Shown in pieces: positions 36,901 to 48,840 of a DNA stretch of 64,000 nt. Every line of letters starts with the position of its first letter. Positions within the stretch are counted from its first letter, which is position 1. Origin of the DNA: Erythrocercus mccallii (taxonomy: Eukaryota > Chordata > Aves > Passeriformes > Dicruridae); assembly GCA_013397435.1 (NCBI GenBank), contig VZRG01000165.1, positions 339,311 through 403,310 of the forward strand. Direction: 5' to 3'. Position numbers and translations under genes: made by a program. The notes below the pieces were generated by a model that was not told where the DNA came from, did not search any database, and was given only the letters and a program-made list of their open reading frames with translations.

Positions 36901-37882
36901 CAAAGAATGGCATCACAATTGAAGAACTTCAAAGGGAAGCATGGTTAATGTTACTTATGCACATGTAATCTATCTGTCCCTCTGTGGAGACACCTTATGG
37001 TACAGTCTTTAGTAGTATGATCTGTAACCTGATTTTTTTCCACAGAATGCCATCTTTATTTATTGTATGGGATGAATAGTGTTAACTATCTGACAATTTC
37101 CTTTAAATTTTCTTGTTTCCCCATAGGTCAAGAAGTGAATCTAACTCTTTACTTCTTTCGTGCTACTTTAATCACTCTTCCAACAATTTGGGAGTCCAAC
37201 ATCTATGTTTTATTCAGAGTTGAACATTGTGCAGTATGAAGGGATGCTATTTTGTCCTCCAAAAAATTGGACGGAGAAGCTTCAAACTGGATGCTCAGAA
37301 AATGAAAATATAAGCTACTGAAAATCAGTTTGAGATTCTTAGTCAACAAAAAATGAAACGTTAGCCAACAGACTTCAAAAAACCTTCAAAAAAGATATAT
37401 TTAACTGTGCAGGAGATTCATTAGAGGGACTGTAGGAAACTTTTAAAGGTTCTCATCTGAGTTACTTGATGCAAGTCACATATACACAGTAAAGGAAAAT
37501 TAGTTCAAACTGAAGTAGTGATACAGACACAATGAGTTAGCTACACGTGTCTCAATTGTATTTGCACTTTTTGAGTATGTTTGGAATCAGTAATAGAAGG
37601 GTTGAAGTGTGCCCCAAGAGGAATTTTTTGGGTTACCAATAATCAAATAAATGCTTCAATAATCCATAAATGTTTGATATTTTCCATACAACAATCTTTT
37701 GGATTCAATATATCCAATTACACACTAAAAAATCTTAAGTGTGTTAGTATTCATAATTTTTGAGGGGTTTTATTGAAGAATTAATGGTTTAATTCCAGTC
37801 ATAAAAAGTAAATTTTAGTTTAGGCAGCTAAACAGAAAAAGAATTAACTGAGAAAACATAAGTATATTAACATGTGCCTAGT
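33991..37882. other. unannotated AT-rich non-coding DNA
   Basis: No gene recognised. Low-complexity spots are TTG-rich at 34732-34760, T/G-rich (GGTTT)n at 35234-35268 and poly-T at about 35838-35850. TTTAGGCACCTAAATA near 34990 is a 6-bp arm hairpin of the same TAGGC/CCTAA style as the one at 3.0 kb. Confidence 0.5.
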
Positions 37883-38095
37883 AATCATATAAACATAGAA
37901 AGGCTTGGGTTGCATGGGACATTAAAGATCATCCCGTTCCCCTCTTCTCTGCCAGAGGCAGGAATGCCACCAATTAGACCAGGTGGCTCACAATCCCATC
38001 CAACCTTGGAGACTTCCAGGAGTGGGACACCTGCAACTTCTCTGGGCAACCTGTTCCTGTGCCTCGGTATTGAGTTTCCTCCCCAGTGGAGGAAA
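37883..38095 (-). mobile_element. CR1 LINE, 3' end fragment
   Basis: Antisense CR1 end: AATCAT..., AGGCTTGGGTTGCATGGGAC, TTAAAGATCATCCCGTTCC, CAATTAGACCAGGTGGCTCA, ATCCCATCCAACCTTG, ACTTCCAGGAGTGGGACACC and CAACTTCTCTGGGCAACCTG. The octamer tail at the left edge is eroded. About 210 bp remains; it is 5'-truncated and inactive. Both strands hold open frames of 72-87 codons because of the repeat composition; they are not genes. Confidence 0.93.
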
Positions 38096-38559
38096 AAAGT
38101 TCCCACGTAGCCAAATTTAGGATGACATAGAGTGTCAAGTTGCACCAATTAGACCAAAAGGACAAATGAGAGGAGTTAACAATGGGACACAAAAGTATTG
38201 TTAACTTTGCTTTCCAGCAATTTTTTCATCAGCAAACACCTCAGCCTCAGAGGCTGTACATTTCTCAGTCCTGCTGACTTCAAATGACCTCTGTATGGAA
38301 AAAGGGGTGATCTGACTGCCACTAAGGAGGCATCTGAAAGATCTTGTGAGGATTACACTGGGAGGAACAAGGAGATGAAAATTATAAGGGATCTGTATCT
38401 GACAGGGATTGAACACTGATAGAAAGAAGGGCTGGACTTCTGCCCACACCAGTTAATGAGAGTTTTGACATTCATTTCAGGAGCTGTAGTGTCAGGCTCC
38501 TGTGAATTAGCAAGGGCTGGAGCAGAGGGCTAAAGGAGTAAATAGGCTGCCCAGAGCAG
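38096..38559. other. unannotated non-coding DNA
   Basis: Nothing recognised between the CR1 fragment and the hAT-like remnant. Confidence 0.5.
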
Positions 38560-38720
38560 TAAAACTGTTTGTGCCTAAGGGTATGACTGCGCTGTGATTT
38601 GGTGTGTGTATACATACTCATACTCCCTTTAATCTTGACTGAATGGATGCTACTAAGGGTGACTAAGGCTGTGACAGCAAATACCCCAACGTGGGCAGGA
38701 CAAACCAACAGATCACCCAG
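38560..38720. mobile_element. possible hAT-like DNA transposon remnant
   Basis: AAGGGTATGACTGCGCTGTG, GTGTGTGTATACATACTCAT, CTTTAATCTTGACTGA, GATGCTACTAAGGGTGACT and TGTGACAGCAAATACCCCAA resemble in order a widespread non-autonomous DNA transposon group of turtles, crocodilians and birds whose ends carry GGTATGTCTACACTGC-type sequence. Divergence is high, and terminal repeats and target duplications are not visible. The family assignment is inference. Confidence 0.35.
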
Positions 38721-38755
38721 ACACTTTCTCAAGCAGATGCTTCCCTGAAACATGT

Positions 38756-39000
38756 TGTAGTGGGTTGAGCTCTGTGCCGTATGGCAGGCTTACCTCCTCC
38801 CAGGCCAGAAGAAAAAGAAACTTCCTGGGGTTTTTCTGATTTTTAACATGTGTTCACAGAGGCGTATTCAGCTTTCTAGTGGTCTAACAAGGTGTCAGTG
38901 TTCAAAACTAGTCACTGATTGGTTTTGTCACAACTTTTCTTAGAAAAATCAGTTCTGTGGGTGGCTTCTCTCCTGACCAAATCAATGCAAAACCAGCACA
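38756..39000 (+). mobile_element. candidate diverged solo LTR, about 245 bp
   Basis: It starts TGTAGTGGGTTGA, the opening of a common avian retroviral LTR group, and ends AAAACCAGCACA. The flanks CATGT (38751-38755) and CGTGT (39001-39005) could be a 5-bp target duplication with one change. GATTGG (inverted CCAAT-like) occurs near 38920. No AATAAA signal is visible, and the length is short for that group, so it may be internally deleted. It may also be a chance assembly of LTR-like ends. Confidence 0.35.
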
Positions 39001-39529
39001 CGTGTTGCTGCAGCTTTACTCAAACCTATCTGTATCTCCTCCAGCCATCAATCCCTCAAGCACTGCAGGCATGACATAAAAATTTGGTGTGGGCTTTAGA
39101 TGCAGGTTGTTTCAACATCTCTACCATATGGCTGCAGAGAAGGTAGCTGATTTTAGAACATGTAGCCTGTGCCATGATATTCAGTTTCCAAAACATTGGT
39201 GATGCAACTAAACAATGTTGTAACAAAACACCTAGGTGCGAGTGTACGTGCAACTGTTTGCTTGGGTTCTTAACAAAATAAATATATACAGTAGAAGCTG
39301 AAAGTACAGGAAGACACTGACAGAACCTTAAGTGAAATGAGTTAAGCTGGAATGAGGGGGAAGGAGGCTGGATGTCTGAACATCACAGCTGTGGGCCAGT
39401 GATAGACAGGCTGAGGCAGTGGAGCTGAGAAGAATGGTCATATGATGGTAGTTGAAGTGTCAGGAGGGTACAATTTATTGAAAAGCAGATCACAAAAGGG
39501 AAAATACTTCTTGCATATTATTAGGGCTA
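39001..39529. other. unannotated non-coding DNA
   Basis: Nothing recognised. Confidence 0.5.
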
Positions 39530-39625
39530 TTGATTGATTTATATAGTGCATTTCTTAAGCAAAGCTCTTTACAGAATTACAAACTATTAAGGCTGACTGA
39601 ATAACTCACAATGAATAATTTATCC
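39530..39625 (-). repeat. candidate L3/MIR-like ancient repeat 3' end
   Basis: GATTTATATAGTGCATTTC, AAAGCTCTTTACAGAATTAC, AACTATTAAGG and AATAACTCACAATGA follow the order of the antisense 3' end of L3/MIR-type repeats (TTTATATAGCACCTTTC, AAAGCACTTTACAAAC, ATTAATTAATCCTCACAA). Short and diverged. Confidence 0.4.
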
Positions 39626-42600
39626 CATGAATTTAACCTTTCTTTCTGCTCATGAAATAGCCACAAAGAGATCACTATTTCCTTAATTATTCAGTGAATT
39701 TTCTGATGAACTTTTAAACACTATGAACTCATCACTAGGAATGTTCTCGCAATACAAGATAACCAGGGACTCTGGGTGCTGATTGTTTAGAGACAACTGA
39801 ACTTGTGGCTAGAAAAATCATGTGCCATATCCTGTGAAAATCTGGTGGCTTGCAGTTCGTGCCTACTACACAGCTCAGTGCTTTGCATTGACAGCTGAGT
39901 ACTCTGAATAGGCATTGTTTTAGGACAGAAAGCAGGTGGGCTGTGGCAGTGTGGAAGTCAAACCCTGCCCTCCATCCCTAAGTAGAAAGAGTCTCCACAC
40001 GGCATAACACACCCTGCAATTGGTTGTGGGTACTGACAAGTATGTGTGTACAGAGCTCCAGGACCTTGTGTACAGACCCTCAAGAGTGCCTCCACAGAGG
40101 TGTGCAGCTCAGGAGCTCCTGGAAATTCTCCCTGGACAAACCAAGCCAGCTGGTTATGCACCTGAGTACTGAGTGTTTTTTTTTTTTTAATTGAAGCTTG
40201 AATTCATTTGATTCAACACGATATTTTTGCCCTAGTAGAATGAGTATGTAAAGCTCTGAGTTTCAAAGCTGTGCTACCCTCAAATTCCTCTTCCATGAAT
40301 TTTCAGGTAAGTACCATGCAAGTGTATTCTTTGATATATTTTTGCCAGGATGCTTTAAATCCATAAATATTGGCAGAAAGTGAACACAAAAGAGGACTGC
40401 AAACTGTGATAAAATAGGTGGAGTAGGTGTGCAATGAGCACTTGACCCCCAAAACAAATCCCTTGGAATATTTCTGTTTCATTATAATAAATATCAGTCA
40501 TTACTGAGGATAAAGGCAACTAAGCAGCAATAGGGATAGCAGAAGCACTATCAGAGTTTGGAAAGACGAGTATTCTTCTGAAAAGAAGTGGGAACTGAAG
40601 TTTGATTAGGAAATATGAGAAGGACTAACAGCTTTTTCTAACCTATCCTCTCTAATGCAGCCATCACTCTTGGAGGCTAGGGGCAGATTCTAAAGTTATG
40701 TGTAAATGCTCTCCATCCCACACTTCAGCTCATTTCCTTTCAGGTTATGCCACAGGACATTTTAAAGCTGTTTCACAATTAAAGTTTCATGCTGCACAGA
40801 TGGAGAAAAATGAACTTCTAGCATAGCTCTGTGTTCTGGCAATGGACAATCTTTTTTTAATTACAGAACAAACTTTGAGATATTTTCTCTACTGTTGTAT
40901 TCGAAGGCAATAGCAAACAAGGCCATGAAGCAATGCATTTTCCAGCTGCTACTGAGTGTCTCAGTGCTTCACAGTGTTAATAACCTGAATGGGGCAGCAG
41001 ATTCACCTGTGAAACCACACTGCAGTCTTAAAATGAAGACATTTAAAACAAAATATTAATAAATACCTATAGTTTTAAATTTTTTTAACGGACATCTTGA
41101 TTTGGTGTAAGAAAATACAAAATACTGCTTTCAGATCTCTCCTGAACTTCTAGATGGAGAGCAGACTATCTGAGCCTTTATTTGTCTGTATTGACTCCTT
41201 TTGGATTTGGGAGTATAATTTTACTGAAAGATGTCAGTAATTACTCGGAGTCCTGGTTTCTGTCAGGCCTTTTGCCACACTCAGGGGAGCTCTTTTGGAG
41301 TGATTTCCAAGTGGTTAGATCCATATCTCAATGCAGTCATGGGGTGTGCACATGAGATTCTTCCAGAGAGAAGAAACTCAGAGTAGCTCTTGTATTGTAC
41401 ATCCCAGGACCAGTGCAAGCCCCTTTCCCACGGTGAATATGAAGTGAATTTCAGGCTCTCAGCAAGAATTGTCTTGATCTCTAAATCAGTTCCTATTTGT
41501 CCACACTAATCTGTAAGGTAGATATAGGTTCAGTTAAGAAAAAGGCCAATTACCTAACTTAATTTCAGTTTGAGGCAGTCTGGTTGTCCAAATTGAAAAT
41601 ATGCACACGGAGATAAAACACTGTTCTGACTTTGCAATGTTTAAACCACTTGTATCAGATCGTTATTAACTTTTAAGAAAGTAACTATGTTGTGGAATTT
41701 TTCTAAAACACTAAATGCTAATTATGATAATGTGTCATTCTCATCCTATCAAACTAAACAATCTCTCTACCTTCATAATATTTAAATAGAGTTAGATCAT
41801 TCTGGATAGATGATTGCTGTGAACTTCAGATATTTAACAAATATTGAGCATAAGTGTGCATCTCAAATGTATATTTATATTGTTGTGCATAGAGTAATGT
41901 GTCTTCTGGGTCCTATTGTAAACAAGCTGTCAAGCTTAACTGGGTTAGCCTGTAAAAATATCTTTCCATAAATAAATTGAAAAAAACCCCAACCAAACCT
42001 AACAGTCAAGAAGCCTCTTCTTATGGGCTTGATCAGAAAATAAGGAGAAAAAATATAATAACATTATGATGCAATCATGTGCAGAAGACTTCTCAAAATG
42101 TCAGTATTTGTAACTTTGGGATATAGTCAGCTTTTGGCTAATTTTTTTTTGTTCTCTGCTTGCTGATGTGGAAAATTCCGTATTCAATTATGTCCAGTCA
42201 CTCCCAGTTTGTTATTCATCTGTTCTAGTTCACTCATGTCCTGCCAACTTAGATATGACTAAAATTATCCTCAGAGAGATCAAGAGTGCATTTGCCTGCC
42301 ACACATTCAGTGCTGCAGTAGCAGAACAGAGGGATGACAGCATCAGACAGAACTGGCTTTTACAGACAGCCCAGTACCTGAGGAGGATTAGAAGTAATAC
42401 ACAAGAGCCAGAGATTATTCATGGTGAAATTATAACAGTGTTAACAGAGATCAAATATAGTTTATTTTGGCTCCTTTTCTAAGCATGAAATCTCTGTTAC
42501 TGTGGCTGTTTGTCTCTTCTCTGTCATCCTCTTTGATCTACTTTGTTTTCTCATACAAATACTGTATGTAATTATGACATTTATGCCAACCTTTGAAATA

Positions 42601-44610
42601 AAATCACTTCTGTTTTGAGGACGGTTACATACTAGTACTACCAGACTTCTCAGAAGCCCAGAGTAAAATGCTCTGACATTCTAACTGGTGAAAAAATAAT
42701 TGATTTTATAAAACTTATTCTAGAACTTGCTAATTAACATAACGAACTGCTTCCATTAAGAACTCTAGTTTAGCTATTCATTCTTTTAAGGAATGAAATT
42801 ATCTGGGTTTTAATAATTGGGATGAAAAATCTTTTTTTCTTAAAGGACAAAATATTTTGTTTTCTGGAAGTTCCTGATGAGGAAGTCAGTGTAAAAGAGA
42901 CAGTTATCTTTTCTTGCTTTTCAAAAGGGATTTAAAATGGAGTAAATAATGGCAAAAATTTAAAAAATCCTCTGCAGTAGAAACAGTCTTCAATGATGAT
43001 GAACATTTGAAAACTTACTTATTTGTAATGCCACCATTTAGTAGACCCCTCTGAAGGAAAGATGCATAAATTTGGGTCATTGTAGGAAAGAACTTAGAGA
43101 CTCAGCTATTTTGGTAACGAACAATGAACTATACCCAAAAAATACATGAGAGAAAGAGACTGAGGTTTTCACACCCATCTGTGTATTCTTGACAAACTTG
43201 AATGCTAAAAACTGCTGCTGTTTTATTTATAAGAATGAAGTCACTTAATGAATTAAGATCACACTTCTTCCAAGTTTATACCATTATGGCTTAAAAGTTC
43301 TGTACGTAATAAGAGACTTCAAGAAAAACATTCCTTTCCTTCTGGTGTTGGCTGGGATTCAACACCAAGCTCCACAAGTTATACTAAAAGATGCTACAAT
43401 TTGAACTGCTGCTGTTGACATCTTCTGGAAGATTTCTGCAGACATCAGCAGCACAGTTTTTACCAAAGTGGTGGTTTTGTGTATTGCTGTATAATATTGC
43501 ACTTTAGAATTAATTCTAAATAATTTTGTGCCACTTTTGTTGTCCAGTCTTATCCCTAGCTCCCCCAAAATTGTCAACAACTAATAAAATCTTCCCTATT
43601 ATTCTCTACTCTACAAATGAACAGGTGTTTGGAAAAAAAATCTTGAATATCACAGCTTTGCTAAATGCAGATATCAATCTTCTATTTCCTTAATTAGTAA
43701 AATGCATTTTTTTTCTACTAGTTCAACATATCAGTTATGCCCTGATGTACTAATGTCATTTGACCTCTTTTACTTGGTAGCTGGAAGAGGAATTCTTCTG
43801 CAGTTCCAGGACTCATCAAATATTGGGACAATGTCTCCACCATGGTTGCTGCTCTTTAGGTGTTTCCAAAATACAAATGATAGACCTTTTTCTGCAGACT
43901 ACTCACCCTGTACCTCCAAATTGCATTACCCCCCTCTAAGCAAGCAGTTCTTTCCCTCTTACCTGCATTTAAGTTCTGGCTGAAGACTTCACTCAATGTC
44001 AGTTTTACAATAGATGTCTTTCTATCCAGGCAGTCTAATACAGGCAGGCTGGGAATCTCTGCTGTCTTCTCTTTTTCTAAGTGTTTTTTTGGTGCATATT
44101 TTGAAAGGTACAACTGCAAGCATATTTTATCTATTATCACTTTTGATGTAAGTACCTTTGTATTTCTTCACCTCACATACATCTCCCTGCCAACAATATA
44201 TTGGTGATGCATGGGAGTGCAAAAAGGGATTACTACTGAGATAAAACCTTCCCTGGTGGTCTCTTTTTTTCCTGTTGAAATTTAGAGTCTTTACCTGACA
44301 TGCTCATAATATACTTCATCAGCAATGATATAATTTCACTATTTCCTTTTGCTATCTCTGCATCTCCTTTCCCTGTCCTGTGTTTACATCTGATAAAGAA
44401 CATACTGCTCCACATGGAATTTGCTACTTTTGTTGCAGAACACTAGGGACGTGACCTTAAAATTAAGCCTGGAAACAGTGGAACAAACTAAAACTGGTTA
44501 GAGAAGGTGGGTTCCAGACTATTACAGAGCAATTCATATTGAATAGCACTGGAGCCATGCTGACATATTAACAATAAAAAGGAATCATCTGTGGAGGCAA
44601 AGATGGTAAG
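39626..44610. other. long unannotated non-coding DNA
   Basis: About 5 kb with no recognised gene or transposon. A poly-T run lies just upstream of LTTGAAGC-type unique DNA at about 40176-40188. The 104-codon plus-strand frame at 42168-42482 and the 93/94-codon frames at 43702-44140 (opposite strands, overlapping) show no domain. Confidence 0.5.
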
Positions 44611-44660
44611 TCACAGAGGGCATATATAAGTGCAGCCTCAGAGCTATAAAAGCCAGACTG
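44611..44660 (+). promoter_or_regulatory. paired TATA-like motifs
   Basis: CATATATAAG (44621-44630) and CTATAAAAG (44644-44652) are both good TATA-box matches about 22 bp apart, in an otherwise moderately GC patch. No CpG island, clear initiator or downstream gene is visible. In AT-rich DNA such motifs arise often by chance. Confidence 0.2.
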
Positions 44661-45379
44661 ACATTTATCACTCTGTGAATATTGGAGCTGTCATGTTGGT
44701 CCTCAGATTGTGTTACTACCTTCAAGACATTTTTTTAGATAGAAAGCAAAGACTAGAGAGGAAATGAGAGAGAGAGAGGTTTGCTAATAAGTATTGGGTG
44801 AAAGCCATGAAAGGAATTAGCATTTATATTATTTATTGTCCCTTTTTCATCAACCATACCCCCTTCTTACTAATATTTTTCCTCCCTTGGATTTTACTAA
44901 CCTTGCACTAGAAGATCCTTGTACATTAAACCTAGTTCAGCTTCAGAATGGATTAAAATCAGTTTGACTAAATATTATGTTCAGTGAATGACAAATTGTA
45001 CAGCTTCACGTTATTTGTGCTAAAAGCTATTATGTAAATATATTGGCTTATATAAGCTTAAGTAGGATGGCACAGAAAGGCAAAGATAGAGCATACATGC
45101 AGATCTATTGAAATGATACTCTGTGAGCATCTCCTTTAATAGAAAATTGCGTATTCTCACTCAGGGCAGAAAAGAACCATATGTCTATTTTAGTGTTTAT
45201 GTCCTGAAATGATGCACTTATTCCTTTTATAATATTTTGAAATAAATACATATGGGACCGGTCAGATGTCAACAGTAGCACTGAAAGGAGTACGAATTAG
45301 TCACACTGGCACACAGGGCCCTGGAACAATGAACACTGCTCTGGAAGACCCTTGAATGCAAGCCTATTTGCCTCTTAAT

Positions 45380-46060
45380 CCAAATGAATAATTAATGATA
45401 ATTATCATGCTGCAGTTATTATCTGTGATAATAATATATCCGTAAGGTGAATAAATTCAATCTGCTACTATGCAGAAATGGCAACTCATAATATTCTTAA
45501 GAAATACAGATATAATTATCAGTATTAATGGTCAAGGAAAAAAAAATGAGAATTTTACATAAAGAATTATAACAAAAGGTCTAAAGTTTAGAGAGAATGA
45601 ATTAGTTTGCATTATGTTTGTTCTTTTGCCATCATTTCTGTGGTACTAGTTGGCAATCTGTTAGCATTTTTTTTCTAAGACCCATTTATTAACAGCTGAA
45701 ATGTGCATTTTTTCATTGCAATCTATCAATAAGTTTTCTATCAGTCCGCTGATAGAGAAGATCAGGCTGAGGATCTCAAAAGCATCCATATGCAAATTGC
45801 TCCATTTGTGTAGTTAACTATGCTGGCAATTTTCCTCAGCTAAAAAACTTTAAAGTATTAAAGGAAAAATCGACAAAACCAAAAAAAAAAAAAACCCGTT
45901 AAAAGGTCAAGTAGACATTTGAAGCTTGTACAAACCCAGCCACAACATTTATTTTTGAAAGCACCATAAGTGATCTGTCAGCTAGGCAGAAGAGTAGGCA
46001 ATCATATTTAATCTGATCTCCCTCATTGGGCTTGTTGTGACAAAGGAAAATGGAAGGGGG
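45380..46060. promoter_or_regulatory. candidate conserved enhancer block
   Basis: Dense homeodomain-like ATTA/TAAT words (AATAATTAATGATAATTATC, GTTATTATCTGTGATAATAA) are followed by TATGCAAAT (about 45790), an exact POU octamer core. TGATCTGTCAG is a Meis/TGIF-like site, TTTAATCTGATCTCC holds an OTX-like TAATC, and GACAAAGG is a Sox/TCF-like site. The block is complex, not a simple repeat, has no open frame of note, and is directly followed by an ancient L2. Regulatory role and conservation are inference. Confidence 0.35.
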
Positions 46061-46869
46061 ATGGGTGTACAGGAGCAAGAGGTAGCAACTCCTCTCCCCT
46101 TCTTTTTGAAATTGTTTTTACACCTTCTTATTTTAGTTATTGAGATTTTTAGTCATCTAATTTAAAGGCTTCAAAGTGTACTATAGTTGAACTTAATTAA
46201 TGATTGAGAAAAAGCTATGAAATTCAAAGTTCATGCAGACCTTTAACTCACACCAGGAAGGCCTGGTTTTTCCCTCCTTTTCATCCTATGATTTGAGAAC
46301 TGTTTCACTCAGGGGAATGATAATCAGATGTCCAATTTCTCACCTCTAGGTCATTGTTTCAAATCTGGCACAGGTTGGTAGGAACCAAAATTCATTATCT
46401 TCTGCTTATGGTTCAGCAGCCTATGTGAAATGGGTTGTTGTTCGTTTTCAGGAGGCAAATATCCATGAAGTAATAAGCCCTAATTAGTACTGGAATAAGG
46501 CTGAAATTTGTATATCTAACATAATACTTGGGGATTATTGTGACAATCCCTGAGAACTCTGGCAACTTATGAGACTACTTTCCAAGCAAGGAGTTTAATT
46601 CTTCCATGACTGTCATTATGAGTCACCCATTTTTAGGTTTTTTTCAAAAGAAATGGGCAAAAGAAATTGTCTTTTTTTTTTTTTTTTACTCCCTTTTTCA
46701 TCAGAAAACAACAGATTTCCCTCAAAGTGGATCCTGACAGGTGACAAGAATAATAACGTGTAAGAGTCAGTAAAAGAATGCATTATTAATCACCCTGGGT
46801 TTCATTTAAGCCGTCAGCTCAGTGGGTGAGCTCTGCAGAAAGAAGAGTGGAGATATTATCATTATTATT

Positions 46870-48840
46870 TGCTTGTCCATGTAGGAGTCATGAACCAGGA
46901 CATCATTGTATTAAGCAATGTGCAAACACCCAGGAGAAAGCTTGTCCTTGCCCTAAAGAGCATACAATTTTACCATAAAACAGGAAACAATGTATACTTA
47001 CAGGTAGATGGACATAGATGGAGGAATACAGCTATGCCTGCCAGCTTAATGCTTATTTTTAGCAACGGCATGGTATTTATAGCAATGAAGTGCTAAAATA
47101 CGTTCTCAAATTTTTTTTTCACAGAAAAGAGATGAAATCTGGAATGGCAAATTAGTAAAGGAAAAGTTGTATTTGTAAATGTTAAAGCAACCATGGAGGA
47201 CAGCTTGGGGGAAAAAGCTTGTTTGAAAATGGATCAAAAGGGCAACAAGCCCTGATACTGGATGTGCAGCCAATAATCAATAGAAAATTGAAAAAAGCAA
47301 AATGGCAGATGGTGTTTCCTGCAGCAATCCTACAGCAATGTGATTATTAATGGTGGAGAAAATAGCATTATAGTAAGCTAGATAGAAGGTGATGAAGGAC
47401 TTGATCTGTGTGTGAATATTTGTGTGTATGAAGGCAATAACTGCGTGAGATGTAGACAAATTAGTCTTGAAAAGGTTTTGCTAAAAGTCTTAGAAAACTT
47501 AGGCAATGTTTGGATTGGGTCTACAATATGTGTTGCTTATTCATTTTTTATAATATGCTTCAGATGAATGAAGATGAAAATGTGATCCAGTGATCCAGAA
47601 AAGTGTTATTAGGAAGTATGTGTTAGAAAGTAATTAAGGAACTTGCTTAGCTTTTTTTAACTTGCAAAGAGTCTAGGGGCCCACAAGCAACTAGAAGTCC
47701 ATCAAACAGACTTTCTTGTAAAGTGAAAAAGGTGGTCTAAGTTAAAGAAGATATGTGTTTGAACACCTTTGCAATTCATTTTCTTATTTGAATAATATAA
47801 ATCTAAAGGAAGAAGAGTAATTTCGTAAGTCCTTCCTGTGTGGGGAAGAAATTTGATGTGTATTTATATGGGATGTGATAAAAGCATTAACAAAAAGGAA
47901 GGCTAGTAGAAGACAGTATTATGAGAAGGGAGCAGGCAATCTTATATAAAGAAAAGGCCAGATAGCTGAGTAAAAGATGGTAGACATGCCAAAGAGAGCG
48001 AACAAGAATGGCCAGGAAGAGAGTTTGAAAGTGCCTGGCAAGAACAGTTTCCACACAGGGCAAGGGGGAAAAGGCTGTGTTGGAGAGGGTATGGGTTGAA
48101 AAGGGAGAAGAATTACCAATTCTCATTGTAAACAAGTTATTTGATGAATTTACAATGAAATAGAGCAGGGAGTTAAGGCTGCACTTGGAGAGGAACAAAA
48201 GATCAAAGGTGACATCTTCTAAGACTAAAGCATCTGAAGCATATTGGACCATGAGGGGAAAGTCAAAATAGGGTGTGAAGGTAAGGAGAAGAGTAAGAGA
48301 GGCTGTCTGTGGGAACAAAGGGTGTGAGGAGCTGGAATAGAACAGGGGCATGAGGATGGAATTTGGAGGAGAGAGCAAAAGAGAAATGTCAATGTCCATC
48401 ACAGAAAAGAGTGCAACCTCTGTAAAAGGAGGAGGAAAATGGAAATGTACACCAAGGTGAGGAATGAAGGTCATGACTTTTGTTGTCTATGCTTTCTTGG
48501 AAGCAGAGCAAAATTCTAGCAGAAACAGAAGTAAAGGCAGGAAAAGGGGGAGATTTTAGATATAGATTAAAACTTGGGAAAAGTCACGTGGGACCATGGG
48601 CTGGGGATTCAGTTAAGGTAGAACAAGGTCTCTAGGAAGGCATCAAAAAGGAAAGGACGAATTTGCAGTGGAGCTTGACAAGAGACATTCAATATGGTTC
48701 AAGAAAAAATGGCTAATGTGTATGTTGGTTGTGAGCCAGGAAAAGAGAATGGATTAATGGAACTGGAATTGAAAAGGAGGAGCCAAAGGCACCAAAGTGG
48801 AGGAAAGTAGAACAAAACCTGTAGGGAAGAAGGCTTGCTG
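46870..48840 (-). mobile_element. ancient L2-type LINE (about 2 kb, antisense on the plus strand)
   Basis: The left part matches in order the antisense 3' region of L2-type LINEs: AACCAGGACATCATTGTATT, AATGTGCAAACACC, TTGCCCTAAAGAGCATACAA, AGGTAGATGGACATAGATGG, then GACAGCTTGGGGGAAAAAGC, TTGTTTGAAAATGGATCAAA and GGGCAACAAGCCCTGATACT. Farther right the plus strand becomes strongly purine-rich (47880-48840), as expected of the antisense of L2 coding sequence, though there I rely on composition and general similarity. So the element lies on the minus strand, 3' end at the left. It is very old, full of indels and not mobile. Its length is notable, since L2 pieces in birds are usually a few hundred bases. 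Confidence 0.6.
47887..48474 (-). pseudogene. 195-codon open frame inside the L2 relic
   Basis: This is the longest open frame of the window. The predicted product is rich in leucine, serine, phenylalanine and proline. That composition follows from reading a polypyrimidine strand, which rarely produces stop codons. It lies in the sense direction of the L2 relic, so it may be a fragment of LINE ORF sequence that escaped stops by composition. No reverse transcriptase or endonuclease motif is identifiable. A second overlapping frame of 66 codons (47919-48119) is also open, which again points to composition. I do not regard it as an expressed gene. Confidence 0.4.
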
